Source of the DNA: Aeromicrobium sp. Leaf245
Lineage (GTDB): Bacteria; Actinomycetota; Actinomycetes; Propionibacteriales; Nocardioidaceae
Length of the DNA stretch: 64,000 nucleotides
Assembly (NCBI RefSeq): GCF_942548115.1
Contig: NZ_OW824151.1
Coordinates: 2,418,001 to 2,482,000 of the forward strand
Direction of reading: 5' to 3'
Shown: positions 9,167 through 16,303 of the stretch, one piece after another
Position numbering within the stretch: the stretch's first letter is position 1
How the letters are laid out: every line of letters begins with the position of its first letter
Position numbers and translations under genes: made by a program
The notes under the pieces: model-generated
Database searches by the model: none
The model's input: only the letters and a program-made list of their open reading frames with translations
What the model was told of the DNA's origin: nothing

Positions 9167-11211
9167 GCGAGCGCGAAAAGCTGGACGAGGCCATGGCTGT
9201 TCAGATGGACCTTGCCACGCGACAGCTCGTGTGGGACGCATGCGACGACATCCTCCAGCACGGCCCGCTCGCAGAGAGCGAGGCCCGCTCTGCGACCGGC
9301 TTGGCGCTCGGCTACGTCCAGAGCGGCAAGACCACCACCATCACCGCCCTGATCGCAGCCGCGGCCGACGAGGGCTACCGCGTCATCGTGGCTCTGCTCG
9401 GCAGCACCAACCTGCTTCTCGACCAGAACTCTCGCCGCATCGAGTCTGCCCTCACCGCAGACTCCCGGGCGTACCGGTGGGTCTTCATGCAGAACGTGAA
9501 GGAGCGCAAGGCCCACGAGGTCGATGAATGGCTCGACCGAGGACGCGTCGTCGTCCTCACACTGCTGAAGCACGCTGGTCACGTCAACAATCTTGCTGCC
9601 GTCCTTCGAGCGTGCGAGGCGAAGAACCAGCCCGTGCTGATCATCGACGACGAAGCCGACCAGGCGTCTCTCAACACCAGCGTCAGTGACAACCAGCTCA
9701 GCAAGACCTACGCGAGCCTGACCAACCTTCGCGGCTCGGTCGACGAGCACCTCTACGTGCAGTTCACGGCTACCCCCTACGCACCACTCCTGCTCGACCT
9801 CGACGACCACCTCAAGCCGGAGTTCGTCACCCTGCTGCACCCAGGACCCGGGTACACCGGCGGTCGCGAGTTCTTCGTGGACGAGGCCGAGAAGGTCATC
9901 CGCATCGTGCCAGCCGGGGACGAGCAGTCCGCGAGCAAGCCCCCCGTGGAGATGCCCGGAAGCTTGGAGACGGCCTTGGCGAACTTCGTCGTCGGCGCAG
10001 GAATGTTGCTCGGTCTTCCCGGCGAAGCCGCGCCCGTCAGCATGCTCATCCACTCGACGCAGAGCAACAAGATCCAGCAGGTGTACAAGTTCTTGGTCGA
10101 CAGGCAGCTCCGGAAATGGCGAGAGGACACGAGTGGCGCCGAGACGATCGCTGCACTGCCGAAGGTGCTGCGCGACGAGCACGCCCACCTGGTCAGCCTC
10201 GGCGCCGCGTCTCCTCCTGAACACCTCTTTCTCCAGTACATGAAGGAAGCCCTCCGTGAGGCGACCACGTGGCTCATCAACTCCGCCAGCGACCTGAAGT
10301 CCGTCCGTTGGAACCTGACACCGGTGCACATCCTGGTCGGCGGCAACAAGCTCGACCGCGGGTTCACGGTCGAGGGACTGACTGTGACCTACATGAACCG
10401 TCCAGCGTCCGAGCAGGTCGACACGCTTGAGCAGCGCTCCCGAGCGTTCGGATATCGGCGCAAGCTGCTTCCCTACTGCCAGTTCTTCTCGACTGCTCGT
10501 ACGCTCGAGGTCCTCCGCGGGATCGTCTACACGGAGTACGACCTCCGGGCGACCCTCGAGGATGCCCTGGGCGCCGGCAGGAGCGTCCACGAGTGGTCGA
10601 CCGAGATCGGACTTAGGCTGCCCCCCGGCACTCGTCCCAGCCGTCCGTCGGTGCTGGGAGCCCTCAACAAGTTCTCTCCGCCGAGCGACGGCTGGCTCAG
10701 CCTCCGGCAACCCTCGAGAGACGAGGCTGACATCGGGTCCAACGCCTCCCTCGTCGAGGGAATTGGTCTGCTCGACGCAGACCGCCTCTCGTACGGAGCG
10801 CTGTCGTTCCGGACGGTGCAGGTGCCTGTCGAGCAACTGCTCGAGGAAGTCCTGGAGCCCTGGCTGCTCAAGTCCTACAGCGCCGGTTGGCGGCACCAGG
10901 ACATCCTCGACTACCTGATGCGACACCTTCGCCCTGACGACCTCGTCCCGGTCATCCTGATGGACGACCAGGAGGGTGGGTCGCGCACCCGTCGTTGGAC
11001 CGAGCTCGGCTTCGTCAACCTCTTCCAGGGTCGAAGCGCCGACGGCACCCCGCCCGCCCGGTTCTACGGTGGCGACCGCACCGTGGTCGGTCCAGCGAAC
11101 GACCACCCCTACGCGCTCCAGGTCCACTTCGTGACTCCACGCGGGTCTGACCAAGCACTCCACACCCTCGCTGTCCACATGGGCACCCAACAGATCGTGA
11201 GAAAGCGATGA
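9163..11211 (+). CDS. Z1-domain P-loop ATPase/endonuclease-like protein
   Basis: A 682-aa protein of the Z1 family, found in restriction-modification and related defence loci. An SF2-like ATPase module shows Walker A GYVQSGKTT near residue 50, Walker B VLIIDDEADQ near 160 and a motif III-like QFTATPYAPLL near 205. The Z1 signature follows near 390 (LVGGNKLDRGFTVEGLTVTY, then EQRSRAFGYR). The C-terminal part is alpha/beta and unassigned. Its ATG overlaps the previous stop (ATGA), and its own stop overlaps the next ATG, so translation is coupled. It presumably uses ATP to remodel or cut target DNA. The published Z1 systems I know of pair it with a MutL/MORC-type ATPase, which is absent here. 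Confidence 0.88.
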   Translation: MSEREKLDEAMAVQMDLATRQLVWDACDDILQHGPLAESEARSATGLALGYVQSGKTTTITALIAAAADEGYRVIVALLGSTNLLLDQNSRRIESALTADSRAYRWVFMQNVKERKAHEVDEWLDRGRVVVLTLLKHAGHVNNLAAVLRACEAKNQPVLIIDDEADQASLNTSVSDNQLSKTYASLTNLRGSVDEHLYVQFTATPYAPLLLDLDDHLKPEFVTLLHPGPGYTGGREFFVDEAEKVIRIVPAGDEQSASKPPVEMPGSLETALANFVVGAGMLLGLPGEAAPVSMLIHSTQSNKIQQVYKFLVDRQLRKWREDTSGAETIAALPKVLRDEHAHLVSLGAASPPEHLFLQYMKEALREATTWLINSASDLKSVRWNLTPVHILVGGNKLDRGFTVEGLTVTYMNRPASEQVDTLEQRSRAFGYRRKLLPYCQFFSTARTLEVLRGIVYTEYDLRATLEDALGAGRSVHEWSTEIGLRLPPGTRPSRPSVLGALNKFSPPSDGWLSLRQPSRDEADIGSNASLVEGIGLLDADRLSYGALSFRTVQVPVEQLLEEVLEPWLLKSYSAGWRHQDILDYLMRHLRPDDLVPVILMDDQEGGSRTRRWTELGFVNLFQGRSADGTPPARFYGGDRTVVGPANDHPYALQVHFVTPRGSDQALHTLAVHMGTQQIVRKR

Positions 11212-12329
11212 CCGAGCCCGTCGCCACCAGCAGCCGGCGTCTAGGAAGACCCACCTCCATCCGGATCGCAGATCTCCGTCTCGATCCCGAGAACCCGAGG
11301 CTTCCGTCCGACCGGCATGGGGCACCACAGGAGGACCTGGCCGTCCACCTGGCCATGAACTACGACGCCGATGCAGTGGCGGAGTCGATCGCGACCCACG
11401 GGTACTTCTCGTCCGAGCCCCTGATCGCCATCACGAACCCCGCCGAACCCGGCACCTACATCGTGGTTGAAGGGAACCGGCGGCTGACTGCGTTGTTGGG
11501 ACTCACCCAGGCACAGATCCGCGCCAACTTTCCTGACCCGGGCCACTGGGACGACCTCTCCAGCCGGGCCGAGGTGCGTTCCGATGACGAGGTGCCGGTG
11601 GTGGTGGCGGAGGACCGCACCAGCATGGTCCCCATCATCGGCTTCCGGCACATCTCGGGAATCCTCTCCTGGAAGCCGTACGCCCAGGCACGCTACGTCG
11701 CGAAGTTGATCGACAACGACGGCATGAGCGTCGGGGAGGTCGGCAAGATGATCGGCATCGAGGCAGGTCGAGCGGGCAATCTGTATCGCGAACAAGCCAT
11801 CGCGAAGCAGGCAGCGGATATGGGGATCGAGACAGGACCCCTCGAGGAGGCGTTCTCGCTGCTCACCGTCGCCATGAGCAACACCAAGCTCCGTGGGCAC
11901 GTGGGGGCTCCCCTGGGTTCGCGCATGAAGAAGGGACAGGCGCCGATCGCTCCTGAGAGAGAGCCGGAACTTCGGGAGCTCCTCACCTGGGTCTTCGGGG
12001 ACGGGAAGACGCCGCCGCTGATCAAGGACTCGCGCGAGGTCTCGAAGCTGGGCGCGGTGGTCGGCAACCCGATTGGCAAGGCCGCCATCAGGGACGGCGA
12101 CAGTCTTGAGGTGGCGCAGCAGAGAATCGATGACGCGAGCCTGGACACCCACCTCCGCCTCACGAGGCGACTCACCACTGCTCGCAACGCACTCCAGGCG
12201 GCGGAGGAGGACATCGCGTCACACCCAGACAGCACAGAGGTCGTCGAGCTCCTCCAGGAGGTCCGCGACGCCTACGACGCCCTCACCAGCGCCCAGGCCG
12301 ACGAGGAAGACGGATGGCTCAAGAGCTGA
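11208..12329 (+). CDS. ParB/sulfiredoxin-fold nuclease-like protein
   Basis: A 373-aa protein with a ParB N-terminal-like domain at about residues 15-130. The core motif VEGNRRLTALLGL near residue 86 corresponds to the GENRRR-type box of ParB/Srx proteins. A central helical segment (SVGEVGKMIGIEAGRAGNLY) resembles the ParB HTH, and the C-terminus is an extended helical region (RRLTTARNALQAAEEDI). It is not a chromosomal ParB: no ParA lies nearby and it sits inside the island operon with ATGA coupling to Z1. It could be a DNA-binding CTPase or nuclease subunit. Fold assignment is fairly secure; activity is inferred. Confidence 0.8.
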   Translation: MTEPVATSSRRLGRPTSIRIADLRLDPENPRLPSDRHGAPQEDLAVHLAMNYDADAVAESIATHGYFSSEPLIAITNPAEPGTYIVVEGNRRLTALLGLTQAQIRANFPDPGHWDDLSSRAEVRSDDEVPVVVAEDRTSMVPIIGFRHISGILSWKPYAQARYVAKLIDNDGMSVGEVGKMIGIEAGRAGNLYREQAIAKQAADMGIETGPLEEAFSLLTVAMSNTKLRGHVGAPLGSRMKKGQAPIAPEREPELRELLTWVFGDGKTPPLIKDSREVSKLGAVVGNPIGKAAIRDGDSLEVAQQRIDDASLDTHLRLTRRLTTARNALQAAEEDIASHPDSTEVVELLQEVRDAYDALTSAQADEEDGWLKS

Positions 12330-12616
12330 AGGTCGACATCGTCTGGGAGATCGCCGCGATGATCGGCATCGAGGCGCCGCACATGTCGACCGGCTCCACC
12401 GAACCACGTGAGATCTTCGACGCGATCGACCAGGCCCTCGGGCTCGGCCTCCAACGCGAGCGTCGCCTGACCAAGCCGCAGATGGCGCGTGGGATTGTCG
12501 AGGCGGCCGGCTTCGAGTGGAGCTCGAGCGACGAGTCGCGCGGTGGCACCGTGACCCTCGATGGGCTGCGCCGTGTTCGCGGCGCGGTACTGCTGCTAAC
12601 CGGGTCCACGACATGA
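12314..12616 (+). CDS. Small island-associated protein, 100 aa
   Basis: A 100-aa protein overlapping the ParB-like gene by 16 nt and the next gene by ATGA. The pattern STGSTEPREIF ... LTKPQMARGIVEAAG ... SRGGTVTLDGLRRV resembles a small helical domain found alone or fused to restriction endonucleases in similar loci. I recognise the pattern but cannot name the family with certainty. It lacks catalytic motifs, so a specificity or adaptor role is more likely than nuclease activity. Confidence 0.7.
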   Translation: MAQELKVDIVWEIAAMIGIEAPHMSTGSTEPREIFDAIDQALGLGLQRERRLTKPQMARGIVEAAGFEWSSSDESRGGTVTLDGLRRVRGAVLLLTGSTT

Positions 12617-13674
12617 GCGAGCAGCAGTCCTGGCATGGCGCTTCTTGGGAGGTGGGACATCAGCACCTTGCCCAGTGGGTCGAGGCGAACGGCTCTGCCG
12701 AGGTACCCGTCGATCACGTGTGCGAGGACTCCTTTCGTCTTGGACGTTGGGTCAACACGCAGCGGTTGGCGCGTCGCGCTGGTCGCCTTAGCGCGGAACG
12801 GACGGCGCTCCTCGACGATCTCGGACTGGTTTGGGATCCTGCAGCACGCAAGCAGCGGCTGATCTTCGAGGCCTTCTCGACCTACGTCGAGGCCCACGGT
12901 CACGGCGACGTGCCGTCCTCCTACAAGACGGAGACGGGCGTTGCGCTGGGTTCGTGGGTTCGTCGGCAGCGATCCTTGCTGACCGACGGCGCCTGCGCTC
13001 CGGACGTGGAAGAGCTGTTCCACAACCTCGGCGTCAACATCCAAGGCCTTCGCGGGAGAGAACGAGGAGCGATGCTCCAAGCCTTGGAGCGTTTTTCTGG
13101 CCATCACGGACACAGCCGCGTCCCCGCCAACTTCACGTCGTCTGACGGTCTCGAGCTCGGGCGGTGGATCGCCGCGCAGCGCTCGAACGTCCGTGCGGAG
13201 CGCGCCTCGAGGGAAGTCATCGAGGCGTTCGAGCGCCTAGGCGTCGACATCGAGGTGGTCGCAGGTGACGAGGTCTGGGATGAGCACTACGAGGAGTTGT
13301 TGTCCTATCGCCGCCAGCACGGCAACGTCGAGGTCGAGGCATCGTTCGTGTCAAGGAAAGGTGTCCGACTAGGACAGTGGATCGGGGTGCAACGCTCCCG
13401 ATACCACCGCGGCAGCCTTCGACCTGACCGATCCAAGCGACTTGAAGATGTGGGCTTTGACTGGGGGATGCAACGAGGTCCGTCGCGCACGTGGTTCGAA
13501 GCAGACATCATCGCGGCACTCCAAGAGGCCGCAACCTTGGTCTTTCCCCTCAGGCCTGCCGCCTACCAGGAGCTTGTCACCTCCGGCGCACTCACCGGGC
13601 CCAACCGAAGCTCGGTGATCAGCCGGTTTGGAACGTGGGAAGCCGCGTGCGCCGCCGCCGGCGTCGAGGCCTGA
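12613..13674 (+). CDS. Helicase-associated (HA) repeat protein without helicase domain
   Basis: A 353-aa protein made of about four HA-type repeats. Each reads roughly W-x(n)-L-x(2)-HGH-x-VP ... LGxWVxxQR ... L-x-LGV. Clear copies begin near residues 10, 79, 155 and 224 (HGHGDVPSS, HGHSRVPAN, HGNVEVEAS). The C-terminus carries one homing-endonuclease-associated repeat (SSVISRFGTWEAACAAAGV), the same module as in the 795-aa protein upstream. HA repeats usually sit at the end of SF2 helicases, where they likely bind nucleic acid; here they stand alone. The ATG overlaps the previous stop. It closes the operon and probably binds DNA together with the Z1 ATPase. Confidence 0.8.
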   Translation: MSEQQSWHGASWEVGHQHLAQWVEANGSAEVPVDHVCEDSFRLGRWVNTQRLARRAGRLSAERTALLDDLGLVWDPAARKQRLIFEAFSTYVEAHGHGDVPSSYKTETGVALGSWVRRQRSLLTDGACAPDVEELFHNLGVNIQGLRGRERGAMLQALERFSGHHGHSRVPANFTSSDGLELGRWIAAQRSNVRAERASREVIEAFERLGVDIEVVAGDEVWDEHYEELLSYRRQHGNVEVEASFVSRKGVRLGQWIGVQRSRYHRGSLRPDRSKRLEDVGFDWGMQRGPSRTWFEADIIAALQEAATLVFPLRPAAYQELVTSGALTGPNRSSVISRFGTWEAACAAAGVEA

Positions 13675-13678
13675 GCGG

Positions 13679-14419
13679 CTAGCTGCCAAGTGCCCACTTC
13701 GACACGTGCTGCTCCAGCAGCGCTCCATCCGGTCGTTGCGGTCTGCTCGCGGGCACATGTGCCAGCTGTCCGGCGAATCGTGAGTACTCGCTCGACGAAA
13801 GTGATGGGTGCATTACGACGAAGTAGTCCTCAGTGATCCCAATGCGCCCAAGGTCGAACAGGGTGTGAACGTCCGCTCGCAGCAGCAAGCCGTTCTGCAC
13901 GACGGCAGCGCCCCCGTCGGCGAAAGGTCGGATGTGTGCGGCCTCCAGGACAGAGACCGTCTCTGAACCGGTCACCGCACACCTCCCCGCGTACGCCTCC
14001 AAAAGGGCAGCTCGAAACTTCGGCTGGCCACGCCTAAGCCGGATGCTCCTCGTGACCCAGTTGCCGTGGTCATCGTCGTACAGCGAGTCCTCGGTAGCGA
14101 TGCTGGCTGCGAGCTTCGCGTGCGGCGAAGCTCGCAGTGCAGCCAGTAGGTCTTCGTAGGCTTCCTTCCTGACGTTTGCGCCGCCCTTGCTGGCTGTGTG
14201 CTCGGAGCTGTGCCGTGCCGGCTCCCACGCGACGCCAACCGACGCAAGCAGGTTTTGCATGTGTTCGACCTTGCCGACGCGATGGGGTACATCGAGTGCC
14301 TCCCCCACCACGACGTGCCATGCAGCGTTCACCGTGTCCCCGTTCGACACCCAGCCATCTTCGGGATTCTCGATGCCGAGAACGCGAGCGATGACTCCCG
14401 GCAGCTCCGCCTTCTTCAT
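13679..14419 (-). CDS. HNH endonuclease
   Basis: A 246-aa nuclease-like protein. The C-terminal half carries an HNH_2-type domain at residues 140-190: RCAVTGSETVSVLEAAHIRPF, then NGLLLRADVHTLFDLGRIGI. These give the AH and N/H catalytic positions. The N-terminal half (LPGVIARVLGI ... WHVVVGEALDVPHRVGK) is a separate domain that may bind target DNA. It is convergent with the HA-repeat gene (4-bp gap) and divergent from vsr. With dcm close by it may be the restriction nuclease of a cytosine-methylation system, or a methylation-dependent nuclease. The domain is confident; the partner is inferred. Confidence 0.87.
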   Translation of the reverse strand: MKKAELPGVIARVLGIENPEDGWVSNGDTVNAAWHVVVGEALDVPHRVGKVEHMQNLLASVGVAWEPARHSSEHTASKGGANVRKEAYEDLLAALRASPHAKLAASIATEDSLYDDDHGNWVTRSIRLRRGQPKFRAALLEAYAGRCAVTGSETVSVLEAAHIRPFADGGAAVVQNGLLLRADVHTLFDLGRIGITEDYFVVMHPSLSSSEYSRFAGQLAHVPASRPQRPDGALLEQHVSKWALGS

Positions 14420-14466
14420 CCGACTAGCATCTCATCGACGGAGCTCCTATAGGAGATGATCGAGCG

Positions 14467-14889
14467 GTGGACGAGCCTGAAAGAGCGAGTCCAGGCGGGT
14501 GGCTGTCGAAGAAGATGTCAGTCCTCGCGCGGAGCGACACGGCGCCCGAGCTCGCGCTGCGCCGGGAGCTGCACGGTCGCGGTCTCCGATACCGGGTGCA
14601 GATGCATGTTCCAGGAAACCGGCGACGCCGAATAGACGTGGCGTTCACGAGGGCGAAGGTCGCAGTGTTTGTGGACGGCTGCTACTGGCACGGGTGTTCG
14701 GAGCACGGGACACGACCGAAGACGAATCGCGAGTGGTGGGACTGGAAGATTCAACGTAACCGCGACCGCGATGCTGACACAAACCGATTGTTGGACGAGC
14801 AGGGCTGGACCGTCGTGCGGGTGTGGGAGCACGAGGACCCCGCGGCTGCGGCCGACCGCATCGAGCAACTGGTGAGACCGACGGTCTAG
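14467..14889 (+). CDS. vsr: Very short patch repair (Vsr) endonuclease
   Basis: Vsr nicks 5' of T in T:G mismatches created by deamination of 5-methylcytosine and so limits C-to-T mutation at methylated sites. The 140-aa product shows the family landmarks: TAPELALRRELHGRGLRYRV near residues 25-45, RRIDVAFTRAKVAVFVDGCY with the catalytic aspartate, WHGC, EWWDWKIQRNRDRD and WTVVRVWEHE near the end. The start is GTG at 14467 with AGGAG 11 nt upstream. An internal ATG at 14515 is a less likely alternative because it removes family sequence. Its stop abuts the dcm stop on the other strand, with no spacer, as expected for a functional pair. Confidence 0.92.
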   Translation: MDEPERASPGGWLSKKMSVLARSDTAPELALRRELHGRGLRYRVQMHVPGNRRRRIDVAFTRAKVAVFVDGCYWHGCSEHGTRPKTNREWWDWKIQRNRDRDADTNRLLDEQGWTVVRVWEHEDPAAAADRIEQLVRPTV

Positions 14890-16203
14890 TCAGACGTCGT
14901 CGATCGACTCCGGAGTCGCGTCGAGTACGTTGACCCACCGATCGCCAGCGCGGGTCATCTCTGCGCGTGCCACGTGGTAGACCACTCCCGCGTTCACGCC
15001 GTTGCCCAGCTGCTTGTAGGACGCCGAGTCAGGCTGTCCCGGGAACTCAAAGGATTCGGGGAGGCCTTGCAGGCGGGCCGCTTCACGGGGCGTGATGCGC
15101 CGGAGCGGGCGCCCGAGAATCGTCGTCTGCGTGATCGCGACGAGTGCGGGAACGTACGTCGGCTTCTTGACTCGGATGCCCGACGGCCTGAAGTGCATGA
15201 TGCAGTCCTCGAGCGAGACTGCGTCCTGCGCCTGCCACTCGAACTTCCGGCGGGACGCCGGCATGTCCTCCAGGTCGTCGAACTCGGCGAGCCACTGGTT
15301 GAGAAGATCCTCGTGCTTCGTGTAGAACTCTGCGTTCTTCCGAAGGAAGTTGGCCTTCCAGGCCGGGGTTCCCTCGGGGATGACGAGACTGTCGATGTGT
15401 CGGAAGTGGTCGACCCAGATCGGGAAGCCGGGCAACTTGTCGACCCCAGCGGCGCGGAGTCGCAGCACGAACTCGGACCACACGTGGACCCAGTGCTGCT
15501 CGCTCGGCGTCAGCTCGTAGTTCGCCCGGTCGGCGATCTCGTCCTCGTCCTGCAGGTAGTCCTGCAGGACCCAGTCCTGCGGGTTCCAGCCGTCGATTGG
15601 GCGGTTGCGGACGACCGGCTCGACCTCATCGTGAGAGTGCTCCGGGCCCACGTAGGTTCCGACGATGAAGACCCGCTCACGAACCTGAGGACGTCCGCCC
15701 ATCGAGGGCGGGAGGAGATGGGGAGAGAACACGGCCGGCGTAGAGCTGACCCGGTAGCCGAGCTCCCGCAGCGAACGGATGATGACGTCCCACTCGTGGG
15801 TGTGGCGCGGTCCCGCAATGTTGCGCACGTTCTCGAGCAGAACCAGGGACGGCCGGTGCTCCTCGAGGATGCGCAAGATGTTCCAGAAGAGGGTCCCCCG
15901 CGCCTCGTCCATGCCGCGCTGGAAGCCGGACTTGCTGAAGGGCTGGCACGGGAAGCCCGCGGCCAGGACGTCGTGCTTCGGCACCTTCACGACCGGGTCG
16001 GTCTCCGGGACGATGTCGCCCGCGACCTCCATGTCCCAGTTGTGCTGGTAGATCTTCGCCGCAGCCTCGTCGATCTCCGAGGCGTAGACGCACTCGCCCC
16101 CGAGCGCGCTCAGGGCCGCGTGGAAGCCGCCGATGCCGGCGAAGAGGTCGATGAACGTGAAGGCTGGCTCTGCTGCTGCCGTGTTCGAGCTCATGTTCGA
16201 CAT
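14890..16203 (-). CDS. dcm: DNA (cytosine-5-)-methyltransferase
   Basis: A protein of about 437 aa that transfers methyl from S-adenosylmethionine to C5 of cytosine. The conserved motifs run in order: I FIDLFAGIGGFHAAL (about 17), IV GFPCQPFSKSGF with the catalytic Cys near 83, VI LENVRNI near 125, VIII PQVRERVFIVG, IX RRITPREAARLQGLP and X SYKQLGNGVN. The target-recognition region between VIII and IX is about 180 residues long. The ATG at 16203 is preceded by CCTAGG; an ATG at 16194 with better AGG spacing is an alternative. It is tail-to-tail with vsr. The target sequence cannot be deduced. It presumably protects the host from the island nucleases. Confidence 0.95.
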   Translation of the reverse strand: MSNMSSNTAAAEPAFTFIDLFAGIGGFHAALSALGGECVYASEIDEAAAKIYQHNWDMEVAGDIVPETDPVVKVPKHDVLAAGFPCQPFSKSGFQRGMDEARGTLFWNILRILEEHRPSLVLLENVRNIAGPRHTHEWDVIIRSLRELGYRVSSTPAVFSPHLLPPSMGGRPQVRERVFIVGTYVGPEHSHDEVEPVVRNRPIDGWNPQDWVLQDYLQDEDEIADRANYELTPSEQHWVHVWSEFVLRLRAAGVDKLPGFPIWVDHFRHIDSLVIPEGTPAWKANFLRKNAEFYTKHEDLLNQWLAEFDDLEDMPASRRKFEWQAQDAVSLEDCIMHFRPSGIRVKKPTYVPALVAITQTTILGRPLRRITPREAARLQGLPESFEFPGQPDSASYKQLGNGVNAGVVYHVARAEMTRAGDRWVNVLDATPESIDDV

Positions 16204-16245
16204 CCTAGGTTCGCGTTCCGACACGACTGGTGATTGACGGGGTGT

Positions 16246-16297
16246 GTCTGTGGACGAGCCCCCCGACCCAATCGGATCAGGGGGCTCGTCCACGGAC
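16246..16297 (-). terminator. Hairpin terminator after nrdJ
   Basis: A 14-bp perfect stem (GTGGACGAGCCCCC 16250-16263 with 16280-16293), extended by four pairs including one wobble, closes a 16-nt loop. It lies just past the nrdJ stop codon, between nrdJ and dcm. There is no U-tract, which is common for actinobacterial terminators. It marks the boundary between core chromosome and island. Confidence 0.75.
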
Positions 16298-16303
16298 CTT
16301 CGA

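Noticed and set aside
8632-11328. Very long minus-strand open frame opposite the Z1 gene
   Set aside because: It is antisense to a clear coding gene. Long shadow frames are expected in high-GC DNA because stop codons are rare opposite G/C-ending codons. Composition is Val/Asp/Arg-rich with no domain.
11208-12329. Chromosome-partitioning ParB
   Set aside because: No ParA and no parS-like sites nearby; the gene is embedded in the island operon.
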